Shown here: positions 40,358 to 49,316 of the stretch, in pieces
Layout: each line of letters begins with the position of its first letter
Position numbering within the stretch: the stretch's first letter is position 1
Assembly (NCBI RefSeq): GCF_036182465.1
Contig: NZ_CP108081.1
Coordinates: 6,386,001-6,450,000, forward strand
DNA length: 64,000 nucleotides
Source of the DNA: Streptomyces sp. NBC_00258
Lineage (GTDB): Bacteria > Actinomycetota > Actinomycetes > Streptomycetales > Streptomycetaceae
Direction of reading: 5' to 3'
Made by a program: the position numbers and the translations under genes
Notes under the pieces: model-generated
The model's database searches: none
Told to the model about the DNA's origin: nothing
Seen by the model: the letters and a program-made list of their open reading frames with translations, nothing else

Positions 40358-41254
40358 CTACTTCTTGAAGGCGTAGTCCATCAGCTTCTTCGCGTCGGAC
40401 TCGCGGGCCGAGATCGACGACGAGGCAAGCACGGTGCCGATCACCGTCTTCCCGTTGCGGGTCGCGGCGAAGACCAGGCAGTACTTGGCCTCGGGGCCGG
40501 AGCCGGTCTTCAGGCCGATGGCGCCGCTGTAGCTGCTGAGCAGACCGTTGGTGTTGTTCCAGGCAGCCATCGTGCGGGTGCCGCCGGTCTTCGTCACGGT
40601 CTTCGCCGTGTATTTCTTCGTCTTCACGATCGCGCGGAAGTTGCTGTTCTTCATCGCGCTGCTGGCGATCTTCGTCAGATCGCGCGGCGTCGAGTAGTTC
40701 GAGCCGTTGCCGATGCCGTCGAACGAGTCGAACTTCGTGTTCGTCAGACCGAGGTCCTTGGCCTGCTTGTTCATCTTGCCGATGAACGACTTCACACGGG
40801 CGGCACGCGTCGAGCCGGCGCCGAACTTGTCGGCGAGCGCGTACGCGGCGTCGCAGCCGGACGGCAGCATCAGCCCGTACAGCAGCTGGCGGACGGTGAC
40901 CTTGTCGCCGACGATCAGGCGGGCCGACGAGGCGTTGTTGCGGACGATGTAGTCGCTGTACGCCTTCTGGATGGTGACCTTGCTGTCCAGGTTGAGGTTC
41001 GGCTGCGACAGCACGACCTTCGCGGTCATGATCTTCGTCGTGGAGCCGGTGGAACGGCGGGTGTCCGCGGCCTTCGTGTAGAGCGTCTTGGCCGTGCCGT
41101 TGTTCATCACGTAGCCGCCCTTGGCGACGACCGTGGGGGTGGCGAGGGCCTGCGCGGGCGCCGCTGTGAGGGCTCCGGTCGCGAGCACGGCTCCGGTGGT
41201 GACGACCACTGCGGCAGCTCTGCGAATCCGTGCGCCCTTTATGACGGTTATCAA
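40358..41254 (-). CDS. D-alanyl-D-alanine carboxypeptidase, S11 family
   Basis: 298 residues if started at TTG 41254, preceded by GGGG. A Tat- or Sec-type signal (~1-37; KGARIRRAAAVVVTTGAVLAT then APAQALA) is followed by the penicillin-binding domain: STTKIMTAKVVL (SxxK), SDYIVRNN / SGCDAAYALADKF (SxN region) and IGLKTGSGPEAKYC (KTG). It removes the terminal D-Ala from peptidoglycan stem peptides outside the membrane and binds beta-lactams. Other starts upstream exist, but they lack a signal-like N-terminus. It lacks the C-terminal amphipathic anchor of E. coli DacA. Confidence 0.85.
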   Translation of the reverse strand: MITVIKGARIRRAAAVVVTTGAVLATGALTAAPAQALATPTVVAKGGYVMNNGTAKTLYTKAADTRRSTGSTTKIMTAKVVLSQPNLNLDSKVTIQKAYSDYIVRNNASSARLIVGDKVTVRQLLYGLMLPSGCDAAYALADKFGAGSTRAARVKSFIGKMNKQAKDLGLTNTKFDSFDGIGNGSNYSTPRDLTKIASSAMKNSNFRAIVKTKKYTAKTVTKTGGTRTMAAWNNTNGLLSSYSGAIGLKTGSGPEAKYCLVFAATRNGKTVIGTVLASSSISARESDAKKLMDYAFKK

Positions 41255-41491
41255 GTCGATTACCCCGATTAGGTTGAAAGCACCGAAGAGTGCCAAATAC
41301 CCCAGTATGACGGCCACTTGAGAGTGGCGCCTTCTTGTGTGACATGTGAGTAGCACAAAAGGATGTGCGGTTCCTGAACTGGGGTGCCCTTTTTTACCCG
41401 TCACTTGCCCGGCCCGTCACTCGACCCCTCGCCCGGCTTTCCGCCTCGTCCGAATCCTGGACGGCCCGCGACCATGCGTACGTGTTGTATC

Positions 41492-41497
41492 TATGAT
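41492..41497 (+). promoter_or_regulatory. -10 element for a leaderless GntR mRNA
   Basis: TATGAT (five of six bases of TATAAT) ends six bases before ATG 41504. The upstream sequence lacks a Shine-Dalgarno site. The surrounding DNA is unusually A+T-rich for this chromosome. This is the best of the leaderless candidates. Confidence 0.55.
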
Positions 41498-41503
41498 GTC
41501 GCC

Positions 41504-42154
41504 ATGTCTTTGGCAGTGAAGCAACCCCCCGCCGCCGAACGCGTCTACGCGCACGTCAAGCAGGCTGTGCTGGACCGTCGTTACGAGGGCGGGACCCTGC
41601 TCACCGAGGGCGAACTGGCCGACGCGGTCGGGGTCTCGCGGACTCCCGTGCGCGAGGCGCTGCTCAAGCTGGAGGTCGAGGGCCTGATCCGGCTCTACCC
41701 GAAGAAGGGTGCCCTCGTGCTGCCCGTCTCCGCGCAGGAGATCGCGGACGTGGTGGAGACCAGGCAGCTCGTCGAGGAGCACGCCATCCGCAAGGCGGTC
41801 CCGGCCTCCCCCGCGCTGATCGAGCGCCTCACCGAACTCCTGGCGAAGCAGAAGGAGCAGGCCGCCGCCGGCGATCTGTCCGGAGCCGCCGTCACCGACC
41901 GCTGCTTCCACGCCGAGATCGTCCGCAGCGGGGGCAACGAGATCCTCTCCCGCCTCTACGACCAGCTGCGCGACCGCCAGTTGAGGATGGGCGTCGCCGT
42001 GATGCACGCCCACCCCGACCGGATCACCAAGACGCTCACCGAGCACCAGGAGATCCTCGACGCGCTGCGCTCCGGCGACGCGGAGGCGGCCGTCTCCCTG
42101 GTCCACCGCCACGTCAGCTGGTTCTCCAACCTGGCGCGGGGGGACGTCCGATGA
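41504..42154 (+). CDS. GntR-family regulator, FadR/FCD subfamily
   Basis: 216 residues from ATG 41504. N-terminal GntR winged helix (~10-75) with LTEGELADAVGVSRTPVREALLKLEVEGLI, given here in part: SRTPVREALLKLEVEG is the family hallmark. The C-terminal FCD domain (~85-205) holds the Asp/His metal or ligand residues (VVETRQLVEEHA; HAEI; EHQEIL). These bind small carboxylates. It overlaps the MFS gene by ATGA, so it likely controls the uptake or export of that substrate. Confidence 0.9.
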   Translation: MSLAVKQPPAAERVYAHVKQAVLDRRYEGGTLLTEGELADAVGVSRTPVREALLKLEVEGLIRLYPKKGALVLPVSAQEIADVVETRQLVEEHAIRKAVPASPALIERLTELLAKQKEQAAAGDLSGAAVTDRCFHAEIVRSGGNEILSRLYDQLRDRQLRMGVAVMHAHPDRITKTLTEHQEILDALRSGDAEAAVSLVHRHVSWFSNLARGDVR

Positions 42155-43461
42155 GCTCGTCCTCCTCCTCGGCGCTCACCCTCCCCGGTGATCCGCCCGG
42201 CGGCCGTCGCGCGGTCACGGTCTGGTCGGTCGGCGTCTCCGTCTACTTCGTCGCGGTCATCTTCCGTACGTCGCTGGGGGTGGCCGGCCTCGACGCCGCC
42301 GACCGCTTCCACGTCAACGCCTCCGCGCTCTCGACCTTCTCGATCCTGCAGCTCCTCGTCTACGCGGGCATGCAGATACCCGTCGGCCTGATGGTCGACC
42401 GGCTCGGCACCAAGAAGGTGCTGACCCTCGGCGTCGTCCTGTTCACGATCGGGCAGCTGGGCTTCGCGCTCTCGCCCTCGTACGGGATGGCGCTGGCCTC
42501 GCGCGCGCTGCTCGGGTGCGGTGACGCGATGACGTTCATCAGCGTGCTGCGTCTCGGCTCGCGCTGGTTCCCGGCCCGGCGCGGGCCGATGGTCGCGCAG
42601 CTCGCGGGGCTCGTCGGCATGGCGGGCAACCTCGTCTCGACGCTCGTCATCGCCAGGCTGCTGCACGGCGTCGGCTGGACGGCCGCCTTCGCGGGCAGCT
42701 CGGTCGCCGGCGTGGTCGTCCTCGTCCTGATGCTGCTGTTCCTGAAGGACCACCCCGAAGGACACGAGCCGGAGCCCTTCCCCCATCGCGGAGCCGCGTA
42801 CGTCCGCCGCCAGATCGTGGCGTCCTGGCGGGAGCCCGGAACCCGGCTCGGGCTGTGGGTGCACTTCACGACACAGTTCCCGGCGATGGTGTTCCTGCTG
42901 CTGTGGGGGCTGCCGTTCCTCGTCGAGGCCCAGGGCCTGTCGCGGGCCGCGGCCGGTGAACTCCTCACGCTGGTCGTGCTCTCCAACATGCTCATCGGCC
43001 TCGTGTACGGGCAGATCGTCGCCCGGCACCATGCGGCGCGGCTGCCGCTGGCGCTCGGTACGGTGCTGTCGACGGCCGTCGTGTGGGGCGCGACGCTTGC
43101 CTATCCCGCCGATCATGCGCCGATGTGGCTGCTGATCGCGTTGTGCGTGGTCCTCGGTGCGTGTGGGCCCGCGTCGATGCTCGGGTTCGACTTCGCGCGG
43201 CCCGCGAATCCGCCGGAGCGTCAGGGGACGGCGTCCGGCATCACCAACATGGGTGGTTTCGTCGCCTCCATGACGACGTTGTTCGCGATCGGGGTGCTGC
43301 TGGATGCCACCGGGGGTGACTACTCCGTCGCGTTCTCCGTGGTGTTTGTTCTGCAGGCGCTCGGGGTGAGTCAGATATTGCGGTTGAGGAAGCAGGCGGC
43401 TCGGCGGGAGCGGGAGCGGCTCGTGGCGAGCCGGGTGGAGACGGTGCACGTTCCGGCGTAG
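42151..43461 (+). CDS. Major facilitator superfamily transporter
   Basis: 436 residues with twelve predicted helices. The MFS loop 2-3 motif appears as GLMVDRLGTKK (~80-90), with RALLGCGDAMTFISVLRLGSRW typical of helix 4 in organic-anion/proton symporters. The N-terminus is short and cytoplasmic; the C-terminus is basic (RLRKQAARRERERLV). Coupled to the FCD-type GntR regulator, so a small carboxylate substrate is plausible but unproved. Confidence 0.88.
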   Translation: MSSSSSSALTLPGDPPGGRRAVTVWSVGVSVYFVAVIFRTSLGVAGLDAADRFHVNASALSTFSILQLLVYAGMQIPVGLMVDRLGTKKVLTLGVVLFTIGQLGFALSPSYGMALASRALLGCGDAMTFISVLRLGSRWFPARRGPMVAQLAGLVGMAGNLVSTLVIARLLHGVGWTAAFAGSSVAGVVVLVLMLLFLKDHPEGHEPEPFPHRGAAYVRRQIVASWREPGTRLGLWVHFTTQFPAMVFLLLWGLPFLVEAQGLSRAAAGELLTLVVLSNMLIGLVYGQIVARHHAARLPLALGTVLSTAVVWGATLAYPADHAPMWLLIALCVVLGACGPASMLGFDFARPANPPERQGTASGITNMGGFVASMTTLFAIGVLLDATGGDYSVAFSVVFVLQALGVSQILRLRKQAARRERERLVASRVETVHVPA

Positions 43462-43504
43462 GCCGGCCTGGCCTGGCCCGGCGGGGGTGGGGCGGGGTGG
43501 GTTT

Positions 43505-43583
43505 TCTCGCCCCCGCCGCCCCTTCCCGTCCCGAACCTGGGGCTCCGCCCCAGACCCCGCTCCTCAAACGCCGGAGGGGCTGA
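43505..43583. repeat. Intergenic repeat, copy 1 (CTCCTCAAACGCCGGAGGGG element)
   Basis: Includes the hairpin CTGGGGC-TCC-GCCCCAG (43537-43553) and a 29-bp segment (43555-43583) containing CTCCTCAAACGCCGGAGGGG that is identical to 45447-45475. It lies between the MFS and MDMPI genes and may work as a terminator. Confidence 0.8.
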
Positions 43584-43585
43584 AG

Positions 43586-44410
43586 TCAGGGCGTTACCGC
43601 GAAGTTCCTCAGGATTGCCGCTGTCAGTTCCGGGTCGCCCTCTGTCTTGAGGCGGTCTGCCACCGCCTCCGGGGTTACTCGGCCGCAGGCCAGGCGGAAG
43701 TAGGTTTCCCAGTCGAGGGTGAGGGTGGCGGCCGGGCCGAGGGAGGGGGCGCCGTCTATCGAACCGACGCCCTCCGCGTCGACGCGGACCGTGCGCAGGA
43801 ATTCGAGAGGGCCGTGTACGTCGAAGACGACCGCCGAGTTCGGCGGGGCGCCGGCGTCCTTGGCGACGACCTTCGGGAGCCTGCTGAGCAGCACGTCACG
43901 GGCGACGTACGCGCCGGGGGAGTCGAGGTTGCCCGGCCGGCCGAGGGCGGTGCGCAGGTCCTGCTCGTGCACCCAGAGGTCGAACGACCGGTTGCGCATG
44001 GCCTCTTCGAGCGTGACCTCGGTGCTGAGCGGGGCGCGCACGAGCGCGTCGGGCTGCCGCGACTCGTTCCGCAGCTGGCGGTTGCGGCGGATGATCGTGT
44101 ACTCCAGCTCGGAGGTCATCTCCGGGGCGGTGTGGTGACGGCGTACGTCGACCTGCATCTCCATGTACCGCTGGTGTTCGTTCGTCACGTGGTACAGGTC
44201 GCGGGGGAGCGTGTGGATCGGCCGGGGGTCGCCCAGCATCTCGCAGTCGAGGCCGATGACATGCGAGACGAGGTCGCGCACCGACCAGCCTGGGCAGGGA
44301 GTCCGCCGGTTCCATTCCCCCTCCACCAGCGGCGACACCAACTCGGATATCGCGTCGATGGAGTGGGTCCAGGCGTCGGCGTAGGACTGAAGGCTGGGAT
44401 GCAGACTCAC
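43586..44410 (-). CDS. Maleylpyruvate isomerase/DinB-like mycothiol-dependent family protein
   Basis: 274 residues. N-terminal MDMPI domain of the DinB four-helix fold (~10-160): RRTPCPGWSVRDLVSHVIGLDCEML holds the first metal His (given in part: SVRDLVSHVIGLD), and FDLWVHEQDLRTALGRPG the second His cluster. C-terminal SCP2-like domain (~195-265; LDWETYFRLACGRV). Such proteins act as mycothiol-dependent enzymes with a divalent metal. Substrate unknown. It is divergent from the nitrilase gene. Confidence 0.87.
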   Translation of the reverse strand: MSLHPSLQSYADAWTHSIDAISELVSPLVEGEWNRRTPCPGWSVRDLVSHVIGLDCEMLGDPRPIHTLPRDLYHVTNEHQRYMEMQVDVRRHHTAPEMTSELEYTIIRRNRQLRNESRQPDALVRAPLSTEVTLEEAMRNRSFDLWVHEQDLRTALGRPGNLDSPGAYVARDVLLSRLPKVVAKDAGAPPNSAVVFDVHGPLEFLRTVRVDAEGVGSIDGAPSLGPAATLTLDWETYFRLACGRVTPEAVADRLKTEGDPELTAAILRNFAVTP

Positions 44411-44564
44411 GGAACGGGACCCCTCGGGCGGTTGGACGCGGGCAGTGCACAGTCAGCGGGTGTCTTGGGACGCTAAGTTACGCTGCTGTGAGGCACCCCG
44501 GCAGTGCTTTGGTGTGACGATCGTAGGCCTGTATCAAAGGCTCGAATGCCAGGACGGTGGTAGT

Positions 44565-45359
44565 GTGCGCGCCTCTCTGCTCCAGATCGCCGTGGACGAG
44601 GGCGAATCGATCGACTCCCGCAGGGAGCGTGTCGCCTCGCTGGTACGGGAACAGGCCGGTGCCGACCTGGTCGTGCTGCCCGAACTGTGGACGACGGGGG
44701 CCTTCGCCTTCGAGTCGTTCGGTGTCGAGGCGGAGCCGCTCGTAGGGCCCACGTACGAGGTGATGGCCAAGGCGGCCAGTGACGCGGGTGTGTGGTTGCA
44801 CGCGGGTTCGATTCCCGAGCGGGATCCTGAGGGGCCGCTCTACAACACCTCCCTCGTCTTCTCCCCCGCCGGTGAACTGGCCGCCGCCTATCGGAAGATC
44901 CATCGGTTCGGCTTCGACAAGGGTGAGGCCGTGTTGATGGGGGCCGGGGCGGAGCTGGTCACCGTTCGGTTGCCCGAGACCGTGCTCGGGCTCGCCACCT
45001 GTTACGACCTTCGCTTTCCCGAGCTGTTCCGTGGGCTCGTCGACGTGGGCGCCGAGACCCTGGTGATCCCGGCGGGCTGGCCGGAGCGTCGCAGGGCGCA
45101 CTGGACGCTGCTGGCCCAGGCGCGGGCGGTCGAGAACCAGGTGTTCGTGCTCGCGTGTGGGACGGCCGGTACGCACGCGGGGGTTCCGCAGGCCGGTCAC
45201 TCGATCGTGGTCGATCCGTGGGGTGAGGTGCTTGCGGAGGCGGGTTCGGGTGAGGAGGTCCTCTCCGTGGAGTTCGATCCCGCGAAGGTGGGTGCGACTC
45301 GGGGGCAGTTCCCGGTGCTGAAGGACCGGGTGCTGGGGGTTGAGCGGCCTCGTCGGTGA
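44565..45359 (+). CDS. Carbon-nitrogen hydrolase (nitrilase superfamily)
   Basis: 264 residues from GTG 44565. The catalytic triad is visible: Glu40 (VVLPELW), Lys111 (AYRKIHRFGF), Cys146 (LATCYDLRFPE). The pattern DLRFPELFR fits the omega-amidase / deaminated-glutathione amidase branch. These enzymes hydrolyse 2-oxoglutaramate-type amides in the cytosol. An upstream open frame exists but lacks a start with RBS, and AGGACGG lies just before the GTG. It is bracketed by two copies of an intergenic repeat. Confidence 0.88.
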   Translation: MRASLLQIAVDEGESIDSRRERVASLVREQAGADLVVLPELWTTGAFAFESFGVEAEPLVGPTYEVMAKAASDAGVWLHAGSIPERDPEGPLYNTSLVFSPAGELAAAYRKIHRFGFDKGEAVLMGAGAELVTVRLPETVLGLATCYDLRFPELFRGLVDVGAETLVIPAGWPERRRAHWTLLAQARAVENQVFVLACGTAGTHAGVPQAGHSIVVDPWGEVLAEAGSGEEVLSVEFDPAKVGATRGQFPVLKDRVLGVERPRR

Positions 45360-45394
45360 ACCGTCCGCCGGGGGGTGGCGCCGGGGCCTTTTAG

Positions 45395-45475
45395 CCCCCG
45401 CCGCCCCTACCCATTCCCGTCGCTACTCGGGGGCCAGCCCCCGAACCCCCGCTCCTCAAACGCCGGAGGGGCTGA
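45395..45475. repeat. Intergenic repeat, copy 2
   Basis: Same element and same orientation as 43505-43583, with an identical 29-bp core at 45447-45475 and a similar CCCCCGCCGCCCCT lead-in. It lies between the converging nitrilase and LURP-one genes. Confidence 0.8.
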
Positions 45476-45501
45476 TTTTCAGCGGGGGTGAGTGGATGAC
45501 G

Positions 45502-45996
45502 TCAGTCCGAGTCCCGTTCCCTCTCCGCCAGGTGGATCACGCATACCGTCACCGCGATCAGCAGGGCCGGGTCCGCGTCGTCGCGTACGACCTCGACGCC
45601 GTAGGTCTCGCGGACCCGCAGCCATCGGCGGGAGATGTGGGCGAGGAGTTCGCCGTCGTACTCGACGACGAACTCCCGGTCGAGGATCTTGCCGCTGACG
45701 TCGAGCTCGGTCCCGTCGGCGAGGGCCACACGGTAGTGGTTGCGGAGCAGCGACAGCCGCTTGCGGCGGATGGTCGCCAGCGGCTCACCGCCCCGCTCGA
45801 CGACCATCGTGTCCCGCAGGGCGAGCATCTTCTTGTGGATGTCGATCAGCACCCGCCCCTGCGGATCCTTCAGCTCGAAGGTGTCCCGCAGCCGCATCGC
45901 CTTGCCGTCGACGAGGAAGGCCTTCCGGCCGTGCTCGTCCTCGATCCAGTAGTCGTCACCGATGCCCAGGAGTCGGTCGCGTACGAGGAATTTCAT
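45502..45996 (-). CDS. LURP-one-related (tubby-like fold) protein
   Basis: 164 residues starting MKFLVRDRLLGIGDDYWIED. The sequence is a series of short beta-strands with DIHKKMLALRDTMVV and YRVALADGTELDV, typical of the LOR/scramblase-like beta-barrel. Bacterial members have no settled function; the fold may bind lipid or DNA. Its ATG overlaps the stop of the GlxA-type regulator by four bases, so they are co-transcribed. Confidence 0.85.
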   Translation of the reverse strand: MKFLVRDRLLGIGDDYWIEDEHGRKAFLVDGKAMRLRDTFELKDPQGRVLIDIHKKMLALRDTMVVERGGEPLATIRRKRLSLLRNHYRVALADGTELDVSGKILDREFVVEYDGELLAHISRRWLRVRETYGVEVVRDDADPALLIAVTVCVIHLAERERDSD

Positions 45997-47063
45997 GCTC
46001 CTAGCGGTTCCCCGGCAGCCGGTCCGAAACGCCGTCGGTAGGCCGACGGGCTGAGTCCGGTCTCGCGGCGCAGCCGCGCCCGCAGGTTGGCGGCGGTGCC
46101 GAGACCGCTGCGTTCAGCGACGACGTCCAGTCGTTCCTCGCCGCGTTCGATGAGCCGGCAGGCCAGCGTCACCCGTTCGCCCGTCAGCCACGCCAGTGGG
46201 GTCGTGCCCAGCTGGGCACGGAAGCGGCGGTGGAGCGTGGCGGGCGACACGGCCGCATGCGTCGCGAGGTCCGCGACCGTCAGCGGTTCGCCGATCCGGG
46301 CCCGCGCCCAGGCCAGCAGCGGCGCCAGCGACTCGTCCGGTACGTCGGGCAGGGGGCGTTCGACGAACTGCCGCTGCCCGCCGTCGCGATGGGCGGCGAA
46401 GACGAGCCGCCGGGACACGGCGTTCGCGATCTCCGCTCCGTGATCGCGGCGCACGATGTGCAGCCCGAGGTCGAGCGCGGCCGCACTGCCGGCCGCGGTC
46501 AGCACGTCCCCTTCGTCCACGAAGAGCACGTCCGGCTCCAGCAGGACCTTCGGGTGGAGCTCCCGGAAGAGGTCGGCCCAGCGCCAGTGGGTGGTGGCCC
46601 GGCGCCCGTCCAGGATTCCGGCCTCGGCGAGCGCGAAGCTTCCGGTGCACAGGCTCACCACGCGGGCCCCGCGGGTGTGGGTGCGCCGGACGGCGTCGAG
46701 TACCGCCTCGCCGCGCGGCACGACGTTGTCGGGGCGGCCGGGGACGACGAGGGTGTCCGCGCCGTCCACCGCGTCGAGCCCGGGCACCCCGCTCAGCGTG
46801 AAGAAGCCGTGGTTCATCCGGACCCCGGGGGTGGGGGTGCACAGCGTCAGCTCGTACAGGGGCTCAGGGAGGCCCAGTTCGGGCCGGGGCAGTCCGAACA
46901 GTTCGGTCGCCACGCCGACCTCGAAGGGGTTGGTGCCCTCGTCGACGATCACCGCGACGCGGTGCGTCCGGCGTCCCGGAGATGAAGCCGGACGCGGATT
47001 CGGATTCGGATTCGGAGGCAGGGTCGGAGACGGAGACGCGTGCTGCGAGGATCCTTGCGGCAT
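45993..47063 (-). CDS. GlxA-type transcriptional regulator (DJ-1/PfpI plus AraC HTH)
   Basis: 356 residues. A Pro/Asn-rich N-terminus, then a DJ-1/PfpI glutamine amidotransferase-like domain (~35-205; HRVAVIVDEGTNPFEVGVA, the nucleophile-elbow VSLCTGSFALAEAG, THWRWADLF), and two AraC helix-turn-helices (~250-345; LTVADLATHAAVSPATLHRRF, in part TVADLATHAAVSPATLHR). GlxA family members regulate arginine, choline or carnitine metabolism, or development, often by sensing a metabolite with the DJ-1 domain. It precedes the LURP-one gene and is divergent from the cupin gene, 52 bp away. Confidence 0.9.
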   Translation of the reverse strand: MPQGSSQHASPSPTLPPNPNPNPRPASSPGRRTHRVAVIVDEGTNPFEVGVATELFGLPRPELGLPEPLYELTLCTPTPGVRMNHGFFTLSGVPGLDAVDGADTLVVPGRPDNVVPRGEAVLDAVRRTHTRGARVVSLCTGSFALAEAGILDGRRATTHWRWADLFRELHPKVLLEPDVLFVDEGDVLTAAGSAAALDLGLHIVRRDHGAEIANAVSRRLVFAAHRDGGQRQFVERPLPDVPDESLAPLLAWARARIGEPLTVADLATHAAVSPATLHRRFRAQLGTTPLAWLTGERVTLACRLIERGEERLDVVAERSGLGTAANLRARLRRETGLSPSAYRRRFGPAAGEPLGA

Positions 47064-47115
47064 GTGCGATTTCTAGCACTCGTGCGCGCGTGCCGTCCCG
47101 CCGCACGATGAACCC

Positions 47116-47517
47116 ATGGCCCAGAACAGTGAACCCGTCTCCCTCGCCGCCGCGCTCGCCTCCTTCGACGACCTGTGGAGCCCGCGCATCGTCACCGCCG
47201 TCAACGACTACGACGTACGCGTCGCGAAGGTCGAGGGCGAGCACCTCTGGCACACCCACGACCACACGGACGAGTTCTTCCTGGTCGTGGAGGGCGAACT
47301 GCGCATCGCCCTGCGCGAGGCGGGCGGCGAGCGCACGGTGGTCCTGCCCAAGGGCTCGCTCTTCACGGTCCCGCGCGGCACCGAGCACAAGCCGAGTTCA
47401 CCCTCCGGCGCCGCGATCCTCCTCATCGAACCCACCGGCACGCTGACGGTCGGGGACCGCCATGAGGAGGTCCCCGACCATGTGGACGCCACCACCGGGC
47501 ATGTGTTGAACAGCTGA
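47116..47517 (+). CDS. Cupin-domain protein
   Basis: 133 residues with one cupin barrel. Metal-binding motif 1 is HTHDHTDEFFLVVEGELRI (~45-63), containing HxHxxxxE, and motif 2 is FTVPRGTEHKP. Small cupins are often dioxygenases, isomerases or sensory barrels. It is divergent from glxA with only 52 bp between starts, so GlxA may control it. No specific substrate can be named. Confidence 0.85.
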   Translation: MAQNSEPVSLAAALASFDDLWSPRIVTAVNDYDVRVAKVEGEHLWHTHDHTDEFFLVVEGELRIALREAGGERTVVLPKGSLFTVPRGTEHKPSSPSGAAILLIEPTGTLTVGDRHEEVPDHVDATTGHVLNS

Positions 47518-47552
47518 TCCGTACGGCGGTCGGATGCCGTGAGCGTCGGCGG

Positions 47553-47798
47553 TCAGACGCCGTAACCGTCGCTGTACCCGCTGCGGTTGCGCTGCTCCTC
47601 GTCGACCACCGGAGCACCCGGCCGCACCACGACCCGGCGCCGCTTGGCGATGCTGCTGAACGTCGCCACACCGATCAGACCGACGATCATGAAGATGATG
47701 CCGACCAGGTCGAGGTTGACCCCCTGCATGTCCCAGTCGGTCGCGAACGTGAGGATCGCTCCTGTGGCGATCAGAATGATGCACCCGCCCAGGCCCAT
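47553..47798 (-). CDS. DUF6458 family small membrane protein
   Basis: 81 residues beginning MGLGGCIILIATGAILTFATD. Two membrane helices (~3-19 and ~29-48) join at DWDMQGVNLDLVGI, the feature of DUF6458, and a basic cytosolic tail follows (AKRRRVVVRPG). AGGAGGCGAC lies seven bases before ATG, a good RBS. Role unknown. Related proteins are common in actinobacteria. Confidence 0.82.
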   Translation of the reverse strand: MGLGGCIILIATGAILTFATDWDMQGVNLDLVGIIFMIVGLIGVATFSSIAKRRRVVVRPGAPVVDEEQRNRSGYSDGYGV

Positions 47799-47855
47799 GG
47801 GTGTCGCCTCCTGTTTGAAACACAGTTCGTTCCGGGCCCGGAGACCGTGCGGTTC

Positions 47856-47884
47856 CCGGGTCCGGGGCGAGTACCCGGACCCGG
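47856..47884. terminator. Hairpin between DUF6458 gene and secreted protein gene
   Basis: CCGGGTCCGGG (47856-47866) pairs exactly with CCCGGACCCGG (47874-47884). It lies 87 bp past the secreted-protein stop and before the DUF6458 promoter, so it fits a terminator. Confidence 0.6.
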
Positions 47885-47970
47885 CCCCTCCATGCAGGGG
47901 AGGTCTCCGCGGGCGGATGAGGCGGGGCGGATCAGGGAGACCGGCCCGGGAGACCGATCAGGGAGACGGG

Positions 47971-49293
47971 TCAGGGGAGTTGGACGAAGACCGGCTCGCT
48001 GTACGCGGCCTGCCAGTCGGCGCCTCCCGCGAAGTACGCCCGGTAGTGGCCCTGTCCGGCGGGAGCGGTGAACGTGCCCTGGAACAGGGAGCCTTCCTCC
48101 GGGTCGCCGAAGCCGGGTACGACCGTCGTCACCGTGGTCCAGCCGGTGGCGCCGTCGGCCGAGTACTGGATCTGCACCTTGTGGACGTCCTCCGGGGGTG
48201 TGCTCTCACCGGTGTAGAGGCGTCCTTGGGCGGTGAGCCAGGAGTTCGTGCCGGCGGTCACGGAGAAGGAACCGATGGAGGTGGCGCGGGCGACCCCGAC
48301 CTTCAGGGGCTCCTCCGCGCTCGCGTTGAGGTACGTGCCCGGGAGGACGTTGACCTGCACGGTGCCGGAGCGCGGCATCAACAGCTCACCGGAGAACCGG
48401 CCCTCGGTGTCGGTGACGGGCCGCACCGCGGCGGCTCCCGAGTCGGTGCTCCACAGCGCGCGGACCGTGGCCCCGGCAAGTGGCCGCCAGTCGTCGTCGA
48501 TCCACACCTCGGCGCGGCCCGAGACCGTCACGGGGTCGCCCTCGACGGTGCTCAGCTCGTCGGTGTCGAGCAGTACCCGGGTGTCCGACCTGACCGGCGA
48601 CACGTAGACCGTCGCGCCGTCCTGCGACCCCGGTGCGGCCAGTTGGAGCCACGGAGAGACGCTGCCCCCGCCGTCGTACGTGTGCGTGTACGCGGTGGAG
48701 AACCGGCCGTCGGCGTCCGTGCTCGCCGAGACGGTCTCGCCGACGTTCGACGTCGCGATCTCGACCGCGCTGTTCGCGGCGGGAGTCGTCTCCCCGGTCC
48801 GCGGGTCCGTGATCGTGTACCGGCCGGACACGGACACCTGCTGGTGGCTGAAGTCGGGCTGCTCCGGCGTGACCTCGAAGTCGTGCAGGTCGGCCGTGCG
48901 CCAGTAGTCGAATCCGGCGGCGCTCTGTGTCGTGGAGGTGTCCCCGTCGGCGTCGGTCAGGTCGACGACGACGCGGTAGGTGCCCAGCTCGGCGAGGCGC
49001 AGCGGGGTGGTCGCCGTCCAGCGGCCGTCCGACTCGCTCCCCGAGCCGAGGGCGAACTCGCTGACGGTGGCGACCTCTTCGGAGCCTCCGTCGGCAAAGA
49101 GATGAGCGGTGATCGAGGTGATCGCGCTGTCCGAGCGTGCGGTGACCGAGACCAGCCCGGTGGACTGTTCGCCGGTGCCGCCCGCGATCACCAGCTCGGG
49201 TGCCGTCGTCGCGGCGGACGCCGTCGGCGCCGGCCCCAGCAGCAGCCCGGCCGCGACCGACGCGCAGGCGAGCAGCATGGAACGCCGTCTCAT
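47971..49293 (-). CDS. Secreted Ig-like/carboxypeptidase-regulatory-like protein
   Basis: 440 residues from ATG 49293, with GGGGGA upstream. Signal peptide ~1-28 (MRRRSMLLACASVAAGLLLG, cleavage near ASA-AT). The mature part is beta-rich and reads as several Ig-like modules of ~90-100 residues: ITSITAHLFADGG..., VSVSGRYTITDPRTGETTP, VTVSGRAEVWIDDDWRPLAGATV..., and a last module with VQIQYSADGATGWTTVTTV. Repeated G-R-F-S motifs (DADGRFSTAY, DTEGRFSGEL) mark the modules. No catalytic motif or anchor is seen. Likely extracellular, perhaps a substrate- or surface-binding protein. Confidence 0.8.
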   Translation of the reverse strand: MRRRSMLLACASVAAGLLLGPAPTASAATTAPELVIAGGTGEQSTGLVSVTARSDSAITSITAHLFADGGSEEVATVSEFALGSGSESDGRWTATTPLRLAELGTYRVVVDLTDADGDTSTTQSAAGFDYWRTADLHDFEVTPEQPDFSHQQVSVSGRYTITDPRTGETTPAANSAVEIATSNVGETVSASTDADGRFSTAYTHTYDGGGSVSPWLQLAAPGSQDGATVYVSPVRSDTRVLLDTDELSTVEGDPVTVSGRAEVWIDDDWRPLAGATVRALWSTDSGAAAVRPVTDTEGRFSGELLMPRSGTVQVNVLPGTYLNASAEEPLKVGVARATSIGSFSVTAGTNSWLTAQGRLYTGESTPPEDVHKVQIQYSADGATGWTTVTTVVPGFGDPEEGSLFQGTFTAPAGQGHYRAYFAGGADWQAAYSEPVFVQLP

Positions 49294-49316
49294 ATCAAGT
49301 CCCCCCGTGGGCAAGA

